Assembly (NCBI GenBank): GCA_016191115.1
Contig: JACPPG010000022.1
Span: 1 to 38,474, forward strand
Source: Planctomycetia bacterium
Lineage (GTDB): Bacteria; Planctomycetota; Planctomycetia; Pirellulales; JACPPG01
Reading direction: 5' to 3'
DNA length: 38,474 nt
A program made the translations under genes and the position numbers. Position 1 is the first letter of the stretch. Every line of letters starts with the position of its first letter. This document shows, in pieces, positions 1 to 8,320 of this stretch. The notes below the pieces were generated by a model. That model ran no database searches and had not been told where the DNA came from. It worked only from the letters and a program-made list of their open reading frames with translations.

Positions 1-1
1 G

Positions 2-130
2 ATGACCATCTATCGCACCTTGAAACAACGCGGACTCGATCCGATCCAAACCATCACCCAAGCCCTGGCGACCTACCTCGCCACCGGCCAACTACCCGCA
101 CTCCCAGAAAAAACGACTCCACACGGCTAA
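2..130 (+). CDS. 3' end of a probable IS66-type transposase (partial at window edge)
   Basis: An open frame enters from the left edge and ends at TAA 128-130, giving 42 residues that start TIYRTLKQRGLDP and end LPALPEKTTPHG. The pattern (YRTLKQRG, then a short helix and a proline-rich tail) resembles the C-terminal end of IS66-family transposases seen in planctomycetes, from memory. The catalytic domain lies outside the window, so whether the element is intact cannot be judged. It reads toward addA and stops about 80 bp from that gene's 3' end. It could be another transposase family. Confidence 0.45.
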   Translation: MTIYRTLKQRGLDPIQTITQALATYLATGQLPALPEKTTPHG

Positions 131-137
131 AGAGTTA

Positions 138-219
138 CAAATGTCTAAAGAAATCCGAAGCACGAAATCCGAAACGTCAGACTTGGTCCTTCGGTCATTC
201 GTGCTTCTTTAGACATTTG
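138..219. repeat. Inverted repeat with 15-bp perfect arms overlapping the addA stop
   Basis: CAAATGTCTAAAGAA at 138-152 is the exact reverse complement of 205-219. The inner flanks AAGCACGAAAT and ATTCGTGCTT also largely pair. Further short repeats such as ATGTCTAAA, GACGAATGTC and CGAAATCCGAA run through 140-240. This is the word-like repetitive spacer type common in planctomycete intergenic DNA. The right arm forms the last codons and stop of addA. It might act as a bidirectional terminator between the transposase tail and addA, but no U-tract is present. Confidence 0.7.
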
Positions 220-3200
220 ATTTTAGACATTCGTCATTCTCTTTCGCGAGTGCCGCGTTGACCGCTTTGATCGCCCCGGCGCGCGATGCGGCGTTCCATG
301 CGATCGCCTGTTCGGCGCCCGGCTGAAGGAAGTGCAGCACGAGGCTCGCCGGGCTTGCACGAAGCGCCTCCTCGGTCGCCAGCGCGTAGAGCATCATCTG
401 CAGCTCGTACGCCTTGGCCGCCTGCGGGACCGACGCGGCCGTGATCCGGTTCGTTTTGAAATCGAGCACGTGCCACTGGCCCGTTGCGTCCTGGTGCAGG
501 CAATCGATCGTGCCTTGGATCATCCGGCCGTCGCGCGGGCCCCCAGGCGGCCACGCGAGGAGGAACTCCAGCTCGCGATGAAGCGTCTCGGCGGCGCGCA
601 ATTCCGCCGCACGCGGTGAACGCAAGAACCGCTCGACCATGTCGACGGCCGCGCCCACGTCAAGAGTTGTCGCGCCAAACCGCCGGTCGAGATGTCGCTC
701 GCACAGGCTCCGAACATCATTCGATCCGGCGAAATCGACTTGGGCGAGGATCGCGTGGACGAGTATTCCCAACTCGGTGGCGGCGTCCTCCGCGGCCGCC
801 TCGAGCCGCGAGGACGGAAGGTACTCGACCTCGGCCGGCTCCGTGTCATCAAACGCGCCCGCGAGTCGCGAAAAGGAATACACAGTGCGCGATGCTTTGT
901 CGGCCGGTATCGCATGGACGGTCGCCGGCACGAAACCGCGACCGGCTGCGCCATCTTCGCGCGCCGCAGCCTCCAGGCGGGCGATGTCCACGCGGCCGCT
1001 TCCCTGGCCGCGCCGCGCCGGCGCGGGCGGCTCTTCGAGCGTCACACGCACGCGCGGCGGGGCGAACCCTTCGGGCAACTCCGCGGTCAGCCGGCCGGTG
1101 CGCAAAGCGAAGCGACTCGCCAGTAGCGCCAGCCAGTCTCCGCTCGGGTCGTCTAGGTTTTTGACGCCCGCCGAAAGGATCAAGTAGTCGGCCGCGCGGG
1201 TCGTGGCGACGTACAAGAGCCGCATTTCCTCGTCGGCGTCCTCCTGCCGCTCCAGGATCCTGTAGAGGTCCATGCCGTTGGGCCGGTCGCGGCCGTTGTC
1301 ACCCGGCGCGGTGACAAGCGGCCCCAGTTCCACGTGATATACCGCGCTGGCGTACGAACCGCCCAGACTGCGTCCCAGATCGGGCACGACGACCACCGGG
1401 AACTCGAGCCCCTTGGCCTGGTGAATCGTCATCAGGCGCACCACGTCGCTCGATTCGGGCTGAATCGGCGCCGGCGGCTCATCCGGCTGGCGGGCCACAA
1501 ATTCCGCGAGCTGGGCCACGAAGTCGGCCAACGTGAAGATGCCGGACTGGTCGAAGCTGCGGGCCTGGTCGATCAACTTGCGGAGATTGGCCAGCTTGCG
1601 CTCACCCAGGAACTCGGCCAGAAGGATGGCGTCGTAGCCAGTGAGCGCGAGCGCCTCGGAGATCAGGCCGGCGATCGGCAGGCGGTCCTTTCGCGCGCGC
1701 AAGTGCGCGAGCGTCCGCGCGGCGAAGGCCGCCTTGCGCCGCTCAGGCTCATCCAGCTCGGGCGGCAGCGTCTCGGCGAATAGTCCGGCGGCAAGCCCAC
1801 GATCGTGCCGGGCGAGCCAGAACAGCGTGGAGTCGGCCAGCGAAAAGTATGGGCTTCGCAACACGCCGGCCAGGCTGATCTGGTCGTCGGCGCAGTCGAG
1901 GAACCGCAACAAGTTCAGCAGATCGAAAACTTCCTGCTGGGCGTAAAACGCATGGCCGCCCACCAGATAGTATTCGATTCCGTGCCGCCGCAGCGCGGCT
2001 TCGTAGTGCTGCACGTCCGAAAGAGAGCGGAACAGGATCGCCACGTCGCCGGGTTCGGCGGGTCGGGGCTCGCGCGTCGTCGCGTCCGGTACCAGCGTCT
2101 GCCGCTCGTCAAAGAGCGTTGCCAGCCGGCGTGCGATCCAGTCGGCTTCGATATGCCGAAATCGATCGGCGGTCAGCTTCTCCTCGGCGTCGTCCGCGGG
2201 TCTGGCCCACAGGAACTCGACCGTCGGGCCTTCGCCGAGGGCCTTCCGGTCCGCAAGCAAGGGTTCATAGTTCGGGCCAAGCCGCTCGCAAAAGAGCGCA
2301 TTGACGAAGTCGAGTATTGCCGGCTGGCTGCGGAAGTTCCTGTTCAGTGGAAGCTGCCCTTCGCTGGGAATCGCCTCGCGCAACTGCCGAAAGACGCGCG
2401 GATCGGCCCCGCGGAACCGGTAGATCGACTGCTTCGCGTCGCCCACGAAAAACAGCTTGCCGCCGGCCAACTGTTCGCCGCACAGGATCTTCACCAGCTC
2501 GACCTGCAACGGGTCGGTGTCCTGGAACTCGTCGACCAGCAGTAGCTCAAGCCGGGACGAAAGTTGCCGCCGCGCGTCTTCGCCGTTCGGTCCGCGCAAC
2601 AGATCGCGCGCCAGGATCAACAGGTCGTCGAAGTCGAGCGCCGCTAGCTCGCGCTTCCGCGCTTCGTAGCGGGTAAGGATCGGCTCCGCCACGCGCAGCA
2701 GCGCCAAACCGGCGGCCGCGCTTCCCAGGGCCGATGCGCCGATGCCAGTGGACTTGAGCGTTTCGGCGACCCACCCGCGCAAGGCCTCGGCGGCCTGCTT
2801 GAATTGCTCGTAAAGGTCCTCGCTGTCCCATTGCCGGGCGGCGGCGCCTTGCACGCGGGCCGCTTCGCGAATCCGCTCCAGTGCGTCGCGCCAATCGGGC
2901 CACTGATGCGCGGCCGGCAGCAACGTCACCAGCTCGCCGAACCGTTCTTGCATCACTTCGTGGGACGACGGAGCGGACCGCGCGATGTCGAGAACCGTGC
3001 GCGCCACGCTCAATGCGGCGAATTCGCCGCGAATCAAGGGCGCCAGCCGCGCGCGCTCGGTCTCCTGCCATCGCGCGACAAGCGCCTCGGGCGTGACCGT
3101 GCGCCAGGCGGCGTAGTCGATCGTGTGCCGCGCGGGAACGAGACATTGCACCATGTCGCGCAGCCTGCGCAGCCCAAACGCGACCACCAGGTCGATCACT

Positions 3201-3706
3201 TCCTCGCGGCGGCGCCCCAGATCGTCGCGCAAACAATCGTCCATGACCTCGGCGAAGAGGGTGGCGGACTGACCGGGCTGCAAGATCTGGAAATGCGGGT
3301 CGATGCCGGCCTCGACCGCGTGCGACCGCACCAGCGCACCGGCGAAGGCGTGGATGGTGCTGACCCGCGCGGTTTCCAGTTCGCGCAGTAGCGCAAGCCA
3401 GCCGTCGGCGAGCGTTTCGTCCGTGGCCCTTTGAAGTCTCTGGCGGCAGCGGCGGCGCACGCGGTCGCGCATCTCGCGCGCAGCGCGGTCGGTGAACGTG
3501 ATCGCGATCAGCCCGGCCAGCGCCGTAGCGGCGGTTGCGTCCGGCCCGGCGAGGCGCGCGCCTGGCGTCAGGTGCGACAGGTAGCGCTCGACCAGGACGT
3601 GCGTCTTGCCGCAGCCGGCGCCGGCCGAAAGGGCCACGGAAACCCGCCGCATCTCGACGGCGCGCTCTTGCTGAGGCGTGAGGCTCACCGGGGAAGCGGT
3701 TCCCAT
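209..3706 (-). CDS. addA: AddA/RecB-like UvrD-family helicase with C-terminal PD-(D/E)XK nuclease
   Basis: This is the helicase-nuclease subunit of a double-strand-break end-processing complex, 1165 residues. Superfamily 1 helicase motifs are in order: Walker A SAGAGCGKT (27-35), DEFQDT (about 390), GDAKQSIYRFRGADP (about 420-434), LNRNFRSQ (about 453), MTIHQAKGLEF (about 757) and LLYVATTRA (about 829). The C-terminus has a RecB-type nuclease signature (ELEFLLAW, then GTIDCLH, then VLDFKTNR near 1077). I chose the ATG at 3706 because the protein then begins at the family's usual point, just before the LTPQQERAV helix. The longer open frame upstream only reads through addB. The start lies inside the 3' end of addB (22-bp overlap), so the two are translationally coupled. 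The last nine or so residues (NDECLKSNV) are encoded by a spacer-type repeat and are probably not ancestral. Confidence 0.9.
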   Translation of the reverse strand: MGTASPVSLTPQQERAVEMRRVSVALSAGAGCGKTHVLVERYLSHLTPGARLAGPDATAATALAGLIAITFTDRAAREMRDRVRRRCRQRLQRATDETLADGWLALLRELETARVSTIHAFAGALVRSHAVEAGIDPHFQILQPGQSATLFAEVMDDCLRDDLGRRREEVIDLVVAFGLRRLRDMVQCLVPARHTIDYAAWRTVTPEALVARWQETERARLAPLIRGEFAALSVARTVLDIARSAPSSHEVMQERFGELVTLLPAAHQWPDWRDALERIREAARVQGAAARQWDSEDLYEQFKQAAEALRGWVAETLKSTGIGASALGSAAAGLALLRVAEPILTRYEARKRELAALDFDDLLILARDLLRGPNGEDARRQLSSRLELLLVDEFQDTDPLQVELVKILCGEQLAGGKLFFVGDAKQSIYRFRGADPRVFRQLREAIPSEGQLPLNRNFRSQPAILDFVNALFCERLGPNYEPLLADRKALGEGPTVEFLWARPADDAEEKLTADRFRHIEADWIARRLATLFDERQTLVPDATTREPRPAEPGDVAILFRSLSDVQHYEAALRRHGIEYYLVGGHAFYAQQEVFDLLNLLRFLDCADDQISLAGVLRSPYFSLADSTLFWLARHDRGLAAGLFAETLPPELDEPERRKAAFAARTLAHLRARKDRLPIAGLISEALALTGYDAILLAEFLGERKLANLRKLIDQARSFDQSGIFTLADFVAQLAEFVARQPDEPPAPIQPESSDVVRLMTIHQAKGLEFPVVVVPDLGRSLGGSYASAVYHVELGPLVTAPGDNGRDRPNGMDLYRILERQEDADEEMRLLYVATTRAADYLILSAGVKNLDDPSGDWLALLASRFALRTGRLTAELPEGFAPPRVRVTLEEPPAPARRGQGSGRVDIARLEAAAREDGAAGRGFVPATVHAIPADKASRTVYSFSRLAGAFDDTEPAEVEYLPSSRLEAAAEDAATELGILVHAILAQVDFAGSNDVRSLCERHLDRRFGATTLDVGAAVDMVERFLRSPRAAELRAAETLHRELEFLLAWPPGGPRDGRMIQGTIDCLHQDATGQWHVLDFKTNRITAASVPQAAKAYELQMMLYALATEEALRASPASLVLHFLQPGAEQAIAWNAASRAGAIKAVNAALAKENDECLKSNV

Positions 3707-6700
3707 GTCTTCTCCAGGGAGCGGGCCTGATTGACGCGGCACACCGTGCGGAACTCGCAATAGCTCGTGCAGCGTTCCTCGCGGCTGACGACCGGAAACT
3801 GGCCCTGGCGGATGCACTGGACCAGGGCGACGACTCGATCGATCGTCGCCTGGCGGAGCTCCTGCCACTCGTCGGTCGGGCACACCTGGCGGCCGGACTG
3901 CTCGGACACCTCCAGAGACTGATCCTTGCGCCAGCCCCCTTTGGCCACGAACCAGTAACCCGCGCGCCAACCCACGCGGTTTTCACCAGCAAGCAATCGC
4001 TCGGCGGCCAGGACGTAGAGCGGCGCCTGCATGGCGTCGCCGGCCAGGATTGCCTTCTTCGGGGTGACGCGGCCGCTCTTGTAGTCGAGCACGTTGAAGA
4101 CAGGCACGCCGGCTACCTGTCCCAAGTCGATGCGGTCGATGCGCCCCTGGATGAGGATCTGCTCACCTTCGGTTTCCAGGGCGAGCGGCTCGACCGTGGA
4201 CAAGAGATCTTCCGTGCGCCGCTCGTGGCCGAACGAGACTTCGAAGTGGGCGGGCACGGGCGGTTTTTCCATGTCGCTCGACACCGCTTCGTATGCATCA
4301 TATTGCCCGACATAGTCATCGAGCCAGGCCGCGATCAAACGGCGATCGATCTCCGCAAGCGCCGCTTCGAGCGGCTGCACTCCATCCCCGGCCCCCGACC
4401 ACGGTGCGCCAGCCAGCCGCGCTGCGGCCTCGCGAAAGGCGGCCGCGGCCTCTGGCGCCGTGGGCGAGGTCGGCCCTCCACACGCGCGGTTCAGCTCCTG
4501 ATGCAGCCGCGCCAGGACCTCGTGCAGCCGCGAGCCGCGGGCCATCAGGTCGGTCTCAAGCGCCAGCTCCGCGACCGGCTTCAATCGCAGCACGTTCTGC
4601 AGAAAAAACTTGAAGGGGCACGAGCCGTATTGCTCCAGGCGGCTGGCGCTGAAGCGCTTGTCGGATCCAAATTCGCCGGCCAGCCAATCGGCCGCCGCGC
4701 GGCTATCGAGCATGCCTTCGAATGGGCCGAAGGCGTCGCGCTGGGCACGACTGTCGATCGTCCGCATTCCGGCCAGAATGTTTTCGAGCACTGGCGCTGT
4801 GTGCAAGCTCGACGCCAGCCCCGCCAAGAGCGCCGTCGGGTCGCGCGGCGCAAGCTCGCCGTGTGCCGCTGGCTCCGCCAGTGTCGAAAAGAGCATCGGG
4901 CCCGCGTTCGCGCGCCGCCCCGATGGCCTTGCACGCGAACCCGCTTTCCCTACGGCTGACTTGGCAAGCATCGGTCCAGCACGCTCCCCCGCACCGGCAG
5001 AGCCAGCGGCATCGAGGCTGCTGCCTCTCATACCCGCGCCACTGTCGTTCGACAGCGCTTCGGCGACCGCCAGGATGCGTTGCTCCGCCGGGCTGTAGGC
5101 CTGGCGGTCGTGCGGCAGTGGACTCAAGTCCTCGATGCGATAGCGCTTGACGCAGTTTGCGCCGAACAGGTGCTCAAGCTCGAGCAGGTACGGACTGGGT
5201 AAAAGGGGCTCACCCTTGTCGTCCAGGCCGGGGTAGCTGAGACAGAGCCGCCGCGTGGCCCGGGTGATCACTTCGTAGAACAGCAGCATCTCTTCCTGGC
5301 CCCGCTCGGCCCGCAGCACCAGTGGCAATCCGGCCGCGGCCAGCCGCTCGTACTCGCGCTCGCTGTACAGTCGGTCGGCTCGATCGGGCGGTGGAAACGC
5401 GGTCTCCGACAGGCCGGCGAAAAACAAATAGGGGATTTCGAGCGCTCGGACACTGGTGGCCGCGAGGACGCGGACACGACCGACTTCATCGTCGCCGGCC
5501 GGCAGCTTTTCGAAATCGACGATGTCGGACACCAGGTCGAGCAACTCCGCGGCGTCGAATTGCTCGGGCGTGCCACCATGCGGGGCCGTGAATCGCTCGG
5601 TCGCCGTGAGCGACGCAATGAGCAAGTCCCACGCTTGCTGATCCAGTTCGGCCGACTGCGAATCCGGATTCGCGCGCAGCGTCCGCGACAAGCCGGTCTC
5701 CGTGGCCAGCGCCGCGAGGGCATGCGCCCAGTCGCCGGCCGTCGCCCTGGCGGGAAAACGATCGTACGCCGCGGCGAGCCGCTCGCCGATGGCCAGCGCT
5801 CGCAGGGCGTCCTCGCGGCGACGCGCCCGGAAGGCAGCGTCCGCATCGTCCTCGCCCGTCGCGTCGTCGTTCGCCTCACCCGCGCGGCGCAGCGCTGCGA
5901 GCAAGTCCACGCGGCCGCGGGCAAGCTGCAATTCCCGGATCGCTCGGCCGGCGGCAGCCGCCGCGCGGCCGCCGCGCCACTCCGGCCAGTCGGGTTGGAA
6001 GTAGTTGCTGTTCAAGGCGGCCAGCAAAGCGCGGAATGGCCAGTCGTCGATGTCCAGCCGCAATAGCGCCACCAGCGCGCTCGTGGCCGGCGCCGCGGCC
6101 AGCGGCCGGCCCGATTCGAGCGCCAAGGGCAGCCCCAGCTCGTCGAACACCTCCCGCACCAGGTGCCCAAGCGGCGCCGGCGAACGCAGCACGACGGCAA
6201 CGTCGGCCGGCCTCACAGGGCGGCCGTTCTCCGGATCGCCGCCCGTGAGCAGTTGCTTGATCCGCCGGCCGACGAGGCGCAGCTCGTCGATCGTCCGGGC
6301 CGCTTCCATGATTTCGATCCCCCGCGCATCGGTGGCCGGGCGCACCAGTCGCGGATTCTTGAAGAGCTCCACCTCGACGTGGGCCTGCGCTGCCCACGGT
6401 GGCGGCGCGCGCCGAGGGAGCGTTTCGACGGTCAGCGCGGGATGAACGTCGCGAAGCCGCGCAAGCGTTCGCCGCGGCTTGCCAAAGAGTTCACGACGAT
6501 CGTCCCCCTCTTCAAGCGGCAAGGAAACCAAGAGCTCCGCGACCCGCGCGGCCAGGATTTCCAGAATCTCGCGTTGCGTGCGCGTGAAATCGGTGAAGCC
6601 GTCGACCACCACGCATTGCAGATTCTCGAAGGGCCGCGTTTGGCCATCGCGCAACACCTCCCGGGCCGACCAGAAACGGCCTTCCGCGTCGTAAAGCTGG

Positions 6701-7215
6701 CGGTCGTTCAAGTGCCGCTGATAAGCCGCGTATAGCGCGACGAGATCGCGATCCTTTGCCTGCCAGGTCCGCTGGCGGCAGGCCCGCTCGAAGTCCTCCG
6801 GCCAGATCTCGTGGCGTTTCAGCTCGCCGATGAATTCGGTCACCAGATCGACCAGGCCGGCCGTGCCGGCGATGGCTTTGAAATGGGCAAGGCGGCCGCG
6901 CTTCGCCTCTTCGCGCAGCAGGCGGCGCACGATCTGGCGCTTCGCCAGATCGGTGATCGGGTGCACGATCAGGTTGCTGGCCGCCAGAACCGCCTCCGCG
7001 AATTGCGCGAAGGTCATGACGCCGGGGCGGAAGCAGGCTCGGAATCCGGCGGAAAGCAATCGCTCGCGAATCGACTGCGCACTGCGGTGGGTAGGGGCAA
7101 TCCACAATCCCCCGCCGACGTTGCCCGCGCGCAGCACCTCGCGGTAGCGGGCAAGCAACCTTTCGGTCTTGCCGCTCGCGGCCGGCCCGGTGATTACGGT
7201 CACGCTGGCTGACAT
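3685..7215 (-). CDS. addB: AddB-like PD-(D/E)XK nuclease / inactivated helicase subunit
   Basis: Partner of the downstream helicase-nuclease, 1176 residues. The N-terminus has a Walker A motif, GPAASGKT (10-17), and a UvrD-like architecture without clear downstream helicase motifs, typical of AddB. The C-terminus carries a RecB-family nuclease motif (NVLDYKSGRVTP). It also has four cysteines that could hold a 4Fe-4S cluster: Cys866 in YGSCPFKFF, and Cys1149, Cys1153 and Cys1159 in CTSYCEFRTVC. The C-x3-C-x5-C spacing differs by one residue from the C-x2-C-x5-C I recall for Bacillus AddB. The gene starts at ATG 7215 and precedes addA with a 22-bp overlap, an addB-addA order. Together they would resect broken DNA ends and load RecA. 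Confidence 0.85.
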   Translation of the reverse strand: MSASVTVITGPAASGKTERLLARYREVLRAGNVGGGLWIAPTHRSAQSIRERLLSAGFRACFRPGVMTFAQFAEAVLAASNLIVHPITDLAKRQIVRRLLREEAKRGRLAHFKAIAGTAGLVDLVTEFIGELKRHEIWPEDFERACRQRTWQAKDRDLVALYAAYQRHLNDRQLYDAEGRFWSAREVLRDGQTRPFENLQCVVVDGFTDFTRTQREILEILAARVAELLVSLPLEEGDDRRELFGKPRRTLARLRDVHPALTVETLPRRAPPPWAAQAHVEVELFKNPRLVRPATDARGIEIMEAARTIDELRLVGRRIKQLLTGGDPENGRPVRPADVAVVLRSPAPLGHLVREVFDELGLPLALESGRPLAAAPATSALVALLRLDIDDWPFRALLAALNSNYFQPDWPEWRGGRAAAAAGRAIRELQLARGRVDLLAALRRAGEANDDATGEDDADAAFRARRREDALRALAIGERLAAAYDRFPARATAGDWAHALAALATETGLSRTLRANPDSQSAELDQQAWDLLIASLTATERFTAPHGGTPEQFDAAELLDLVSDIVDFEKLPAGDDEVGRVRVLAATSVRALEIPYLFFAGLSETAFPPPDRADRLYSEREYERLAAAGLPLVLRAERGQEEMLLFYEVITRATRRLCLSYPGLDDKGEPLLPSPYLLELEHLFGANCVKRYRIEDLSPLPHDRQAYSPAEQRILAVAEALSNDSGAGMRGSSLDAAGSAGAGERAGPMLAKSAVGKAGSRARPSGRRANAGPMLFSTLAEPAAHGELAPRDPTALLAGLASSLHTAPVLENILAGMRTIDSRAQRDAFGPFEGMLDSRAAADWLAGEFGSDKRFSASRLEQYGSCPFKFFLQNVLRLKPVAELALETDLMARGSRLHEVLARLHQELNRACGGPTSPTAPEAAAAFREAAARLAGAPWSGAGDGVQPLEAALAEIDRRLIAAWLDDYVGQYDAYEAVSSDMEKPPVPAHFEVSFGHERRTEDLLSTVEPLALETEGEQILIQGRIDRIDLGQVAGVPVFNVLDYKSGRVTPKKAILAGDAMQAPLYVLAAERLLAGENRVGWRAGYWFVAKGGWRKDQSLEVSEQSGRQVCPTDEWQELRQATIDRVVALVQCIRQGQFPVVSREERCTSYCEFRTVCRVNQARSLEKTWEPLPR

Positions 7216-7622
7216 TGACTCGCACCTGGACTGAAGCGCCCCTGATCGCCGCGGCGGAAGGTTGTCGGCAAGCAGCCTTCAGACCCTCGTGTCAGGCGCG
7301 GGGTGCCTAACCTGTGTCTGACCTGGGCCTGACCTACGTGGAAGTCCGCAACCGGAGTTTCCCGCTTGCCCCGGGGCCGATCCAACACGTTGGCCTCGTA
7401 AAAAGAAATCCACCTCCCTGGGAATCGCCGGACGGGTCATCGTGGGCGCGCTACGCGCGGCTGGACACGTTCGGCGAATGCCCGTATTGTCCCGGAGATG
7501 CGCCGTCGGTTCAAGCGGATGCTTGGGAACGGAAAACCAAAACAGTACAATTCCCGATCATGGCGTGATGGGCATTCTGGCGAATGTTTTGCAACGGGAG
7601 CCCGGTGATCAGGGGTCTGCGG
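7216..7622. other. Gene-free stretch between addB and the rhodanese gene
   Basis: This should hold the promoters of two divergent genes, but I see no convincing -35/-10 pair. A weak 7-bp hairpin (GTCAGGC 7291-7297 with GCCTAAC 7305-7311) is present. A GTG-started frame at 7314-7568 (84 codons, containing CPYC) shows no recognisable domain and no clear ribosome binding site, and I do not call it. Confidence 0.5.
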
Positions 7623-7967
7623 ATGACACTTTCCGACGAATTGCCGCTCGAGGTTACCTGCCGCGATGTCAAAGCGAAACTGGATGCCGGCGAGCCGCTT
7701 CTGTTCCTCGATTGCCGTGAGGCGGACGAGCAGGCTTTGGCACGGATCGACGGGACACGGCTGGTGCCCATGAGCGAGTTGGCCACTCGGCTGGACGAGC
7801 TAGCGCCCTTTCGCGACAAGGAGATTGTGGTGCATTGCCACCTCGGCGGCCGCAGCGAGCGCGTCGCCGCGTGGCTGCGCGCGCAAGGGTTTGCAAAGGC
7901 GCGCACGATGGTGGGCGGCATCGACCTCTGGTCCGAGGAGATCGACCCCAGCGTGTCGCGGTACTAG
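7623..7967 (+). CDS. Single-domain rhodanese-like sulfurtransferase
   Basis: A 114-residue rhodanese domain. It has the opening LEVTCRDVKAKLD, the LFLDCRE strand, and the active-site loop HCHLGGRSERVA with catalytic Cys72, followed by the closing GGIDLW. A CxxGxRS-type loop of this length is typical of GlpE/PspE-like single-domain rhodaneses that move sulfane sulfur. The ATG at 7623 is preferred because it starts just before the domain. An in-frame ATG at 7584 would add 13 unrelated residues. No sulfur-pathway gene is adjacent, so the physiological acceptor is unknown. A mobile element lies about 90 bp downstream. Confidence 0.85.
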   Translation: MTLSDELPLEVTCRDVKAKLDAGEPLLFLDCREADEQALARIDGTRLVPMSELATRLDELAPFRDKEIVVHCHLGGRSERVAAWLRAQGFAKARTMVGGIDLWSEEIDPSVSRY

Positions 7968-8055
7968 CGGGCGGTCGGCGAACATCACAACACGGCAGGC
8001 AAGCCAAGCCCGCGGATGGCGGTCCATGGGTCTTTCCGCCGGCTGCCCTCCCACG

Positions 8056-8212
8056 CAGGGGCGTTCACAGATTCAAGCTGGACGGCGGCGCACCGGCGGG
8101 AAAGTGGGACAGGCACCGAGACGAAACGTTGGTCTGAAAGGGCTTGCGCTGTTTATGCTCGGAGCCAGTCCCATTTTCCCGCCTCGCCATTTTGAAAAAC
8201 AGAGTGGCCCTG
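8056..8212 (+). mobile_element. MITE-like palindromic element, copy 1 (full length, 157 bp)
   Basis: The element runs from CAGGGGCGTTCAC (8056-8068) to GTGGCCCTG (ending 8212). Long inverted arms carry GGGAAAGTGGGACAGGCACC on the left and GGAGCCAGTCCCATTTTCCC on the right, around a non-palindromic centre. It is the same length as the copy at 32654-32810 and nearly identical in the core, in the opposite orientation. No direct repeat is visible at its borders (CCCTCCCACG against GGGCGGTGGG), so the insertion is old or rearranged. It encodes no protein. Confidence 0.85.
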
Positions 8213-8320
8213 GGGCGGTGGGCGGTGAAATGCAGCGGGCGCCGACGACAAGTGCCGCGGCCACGGCATCTAGCAAGTTGCCCCTCACCCCCGGCTCCTC
8301 TCCCGCGGCGGGGAGGAGGT

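Noticed and set aside
2547..3992. 481-codon minus-strand frame between addB and addA
   Set aside because: Arg/Ala/Ser-rich shadow in another frame of the addA/addB coding region; no domain and no ribosome binding site.
7291..7311. GTCAGGC/GCCTAAC hairpin as a terminator
   Set aside because: Only seven imperfect pairs and no U-tract.
7314..7568. 84-codon GTG-started frame with a CPYC motif
   Set aside because: No Shine-Dalgarno, no recognisable family, unlike codon usage; CxxC alone is not evidence.
8046..8222. Possible target duplication around MITE copy 1
   Set aside because: CCCTCCCACG and GGGCGGTGGG are not direct repeats.
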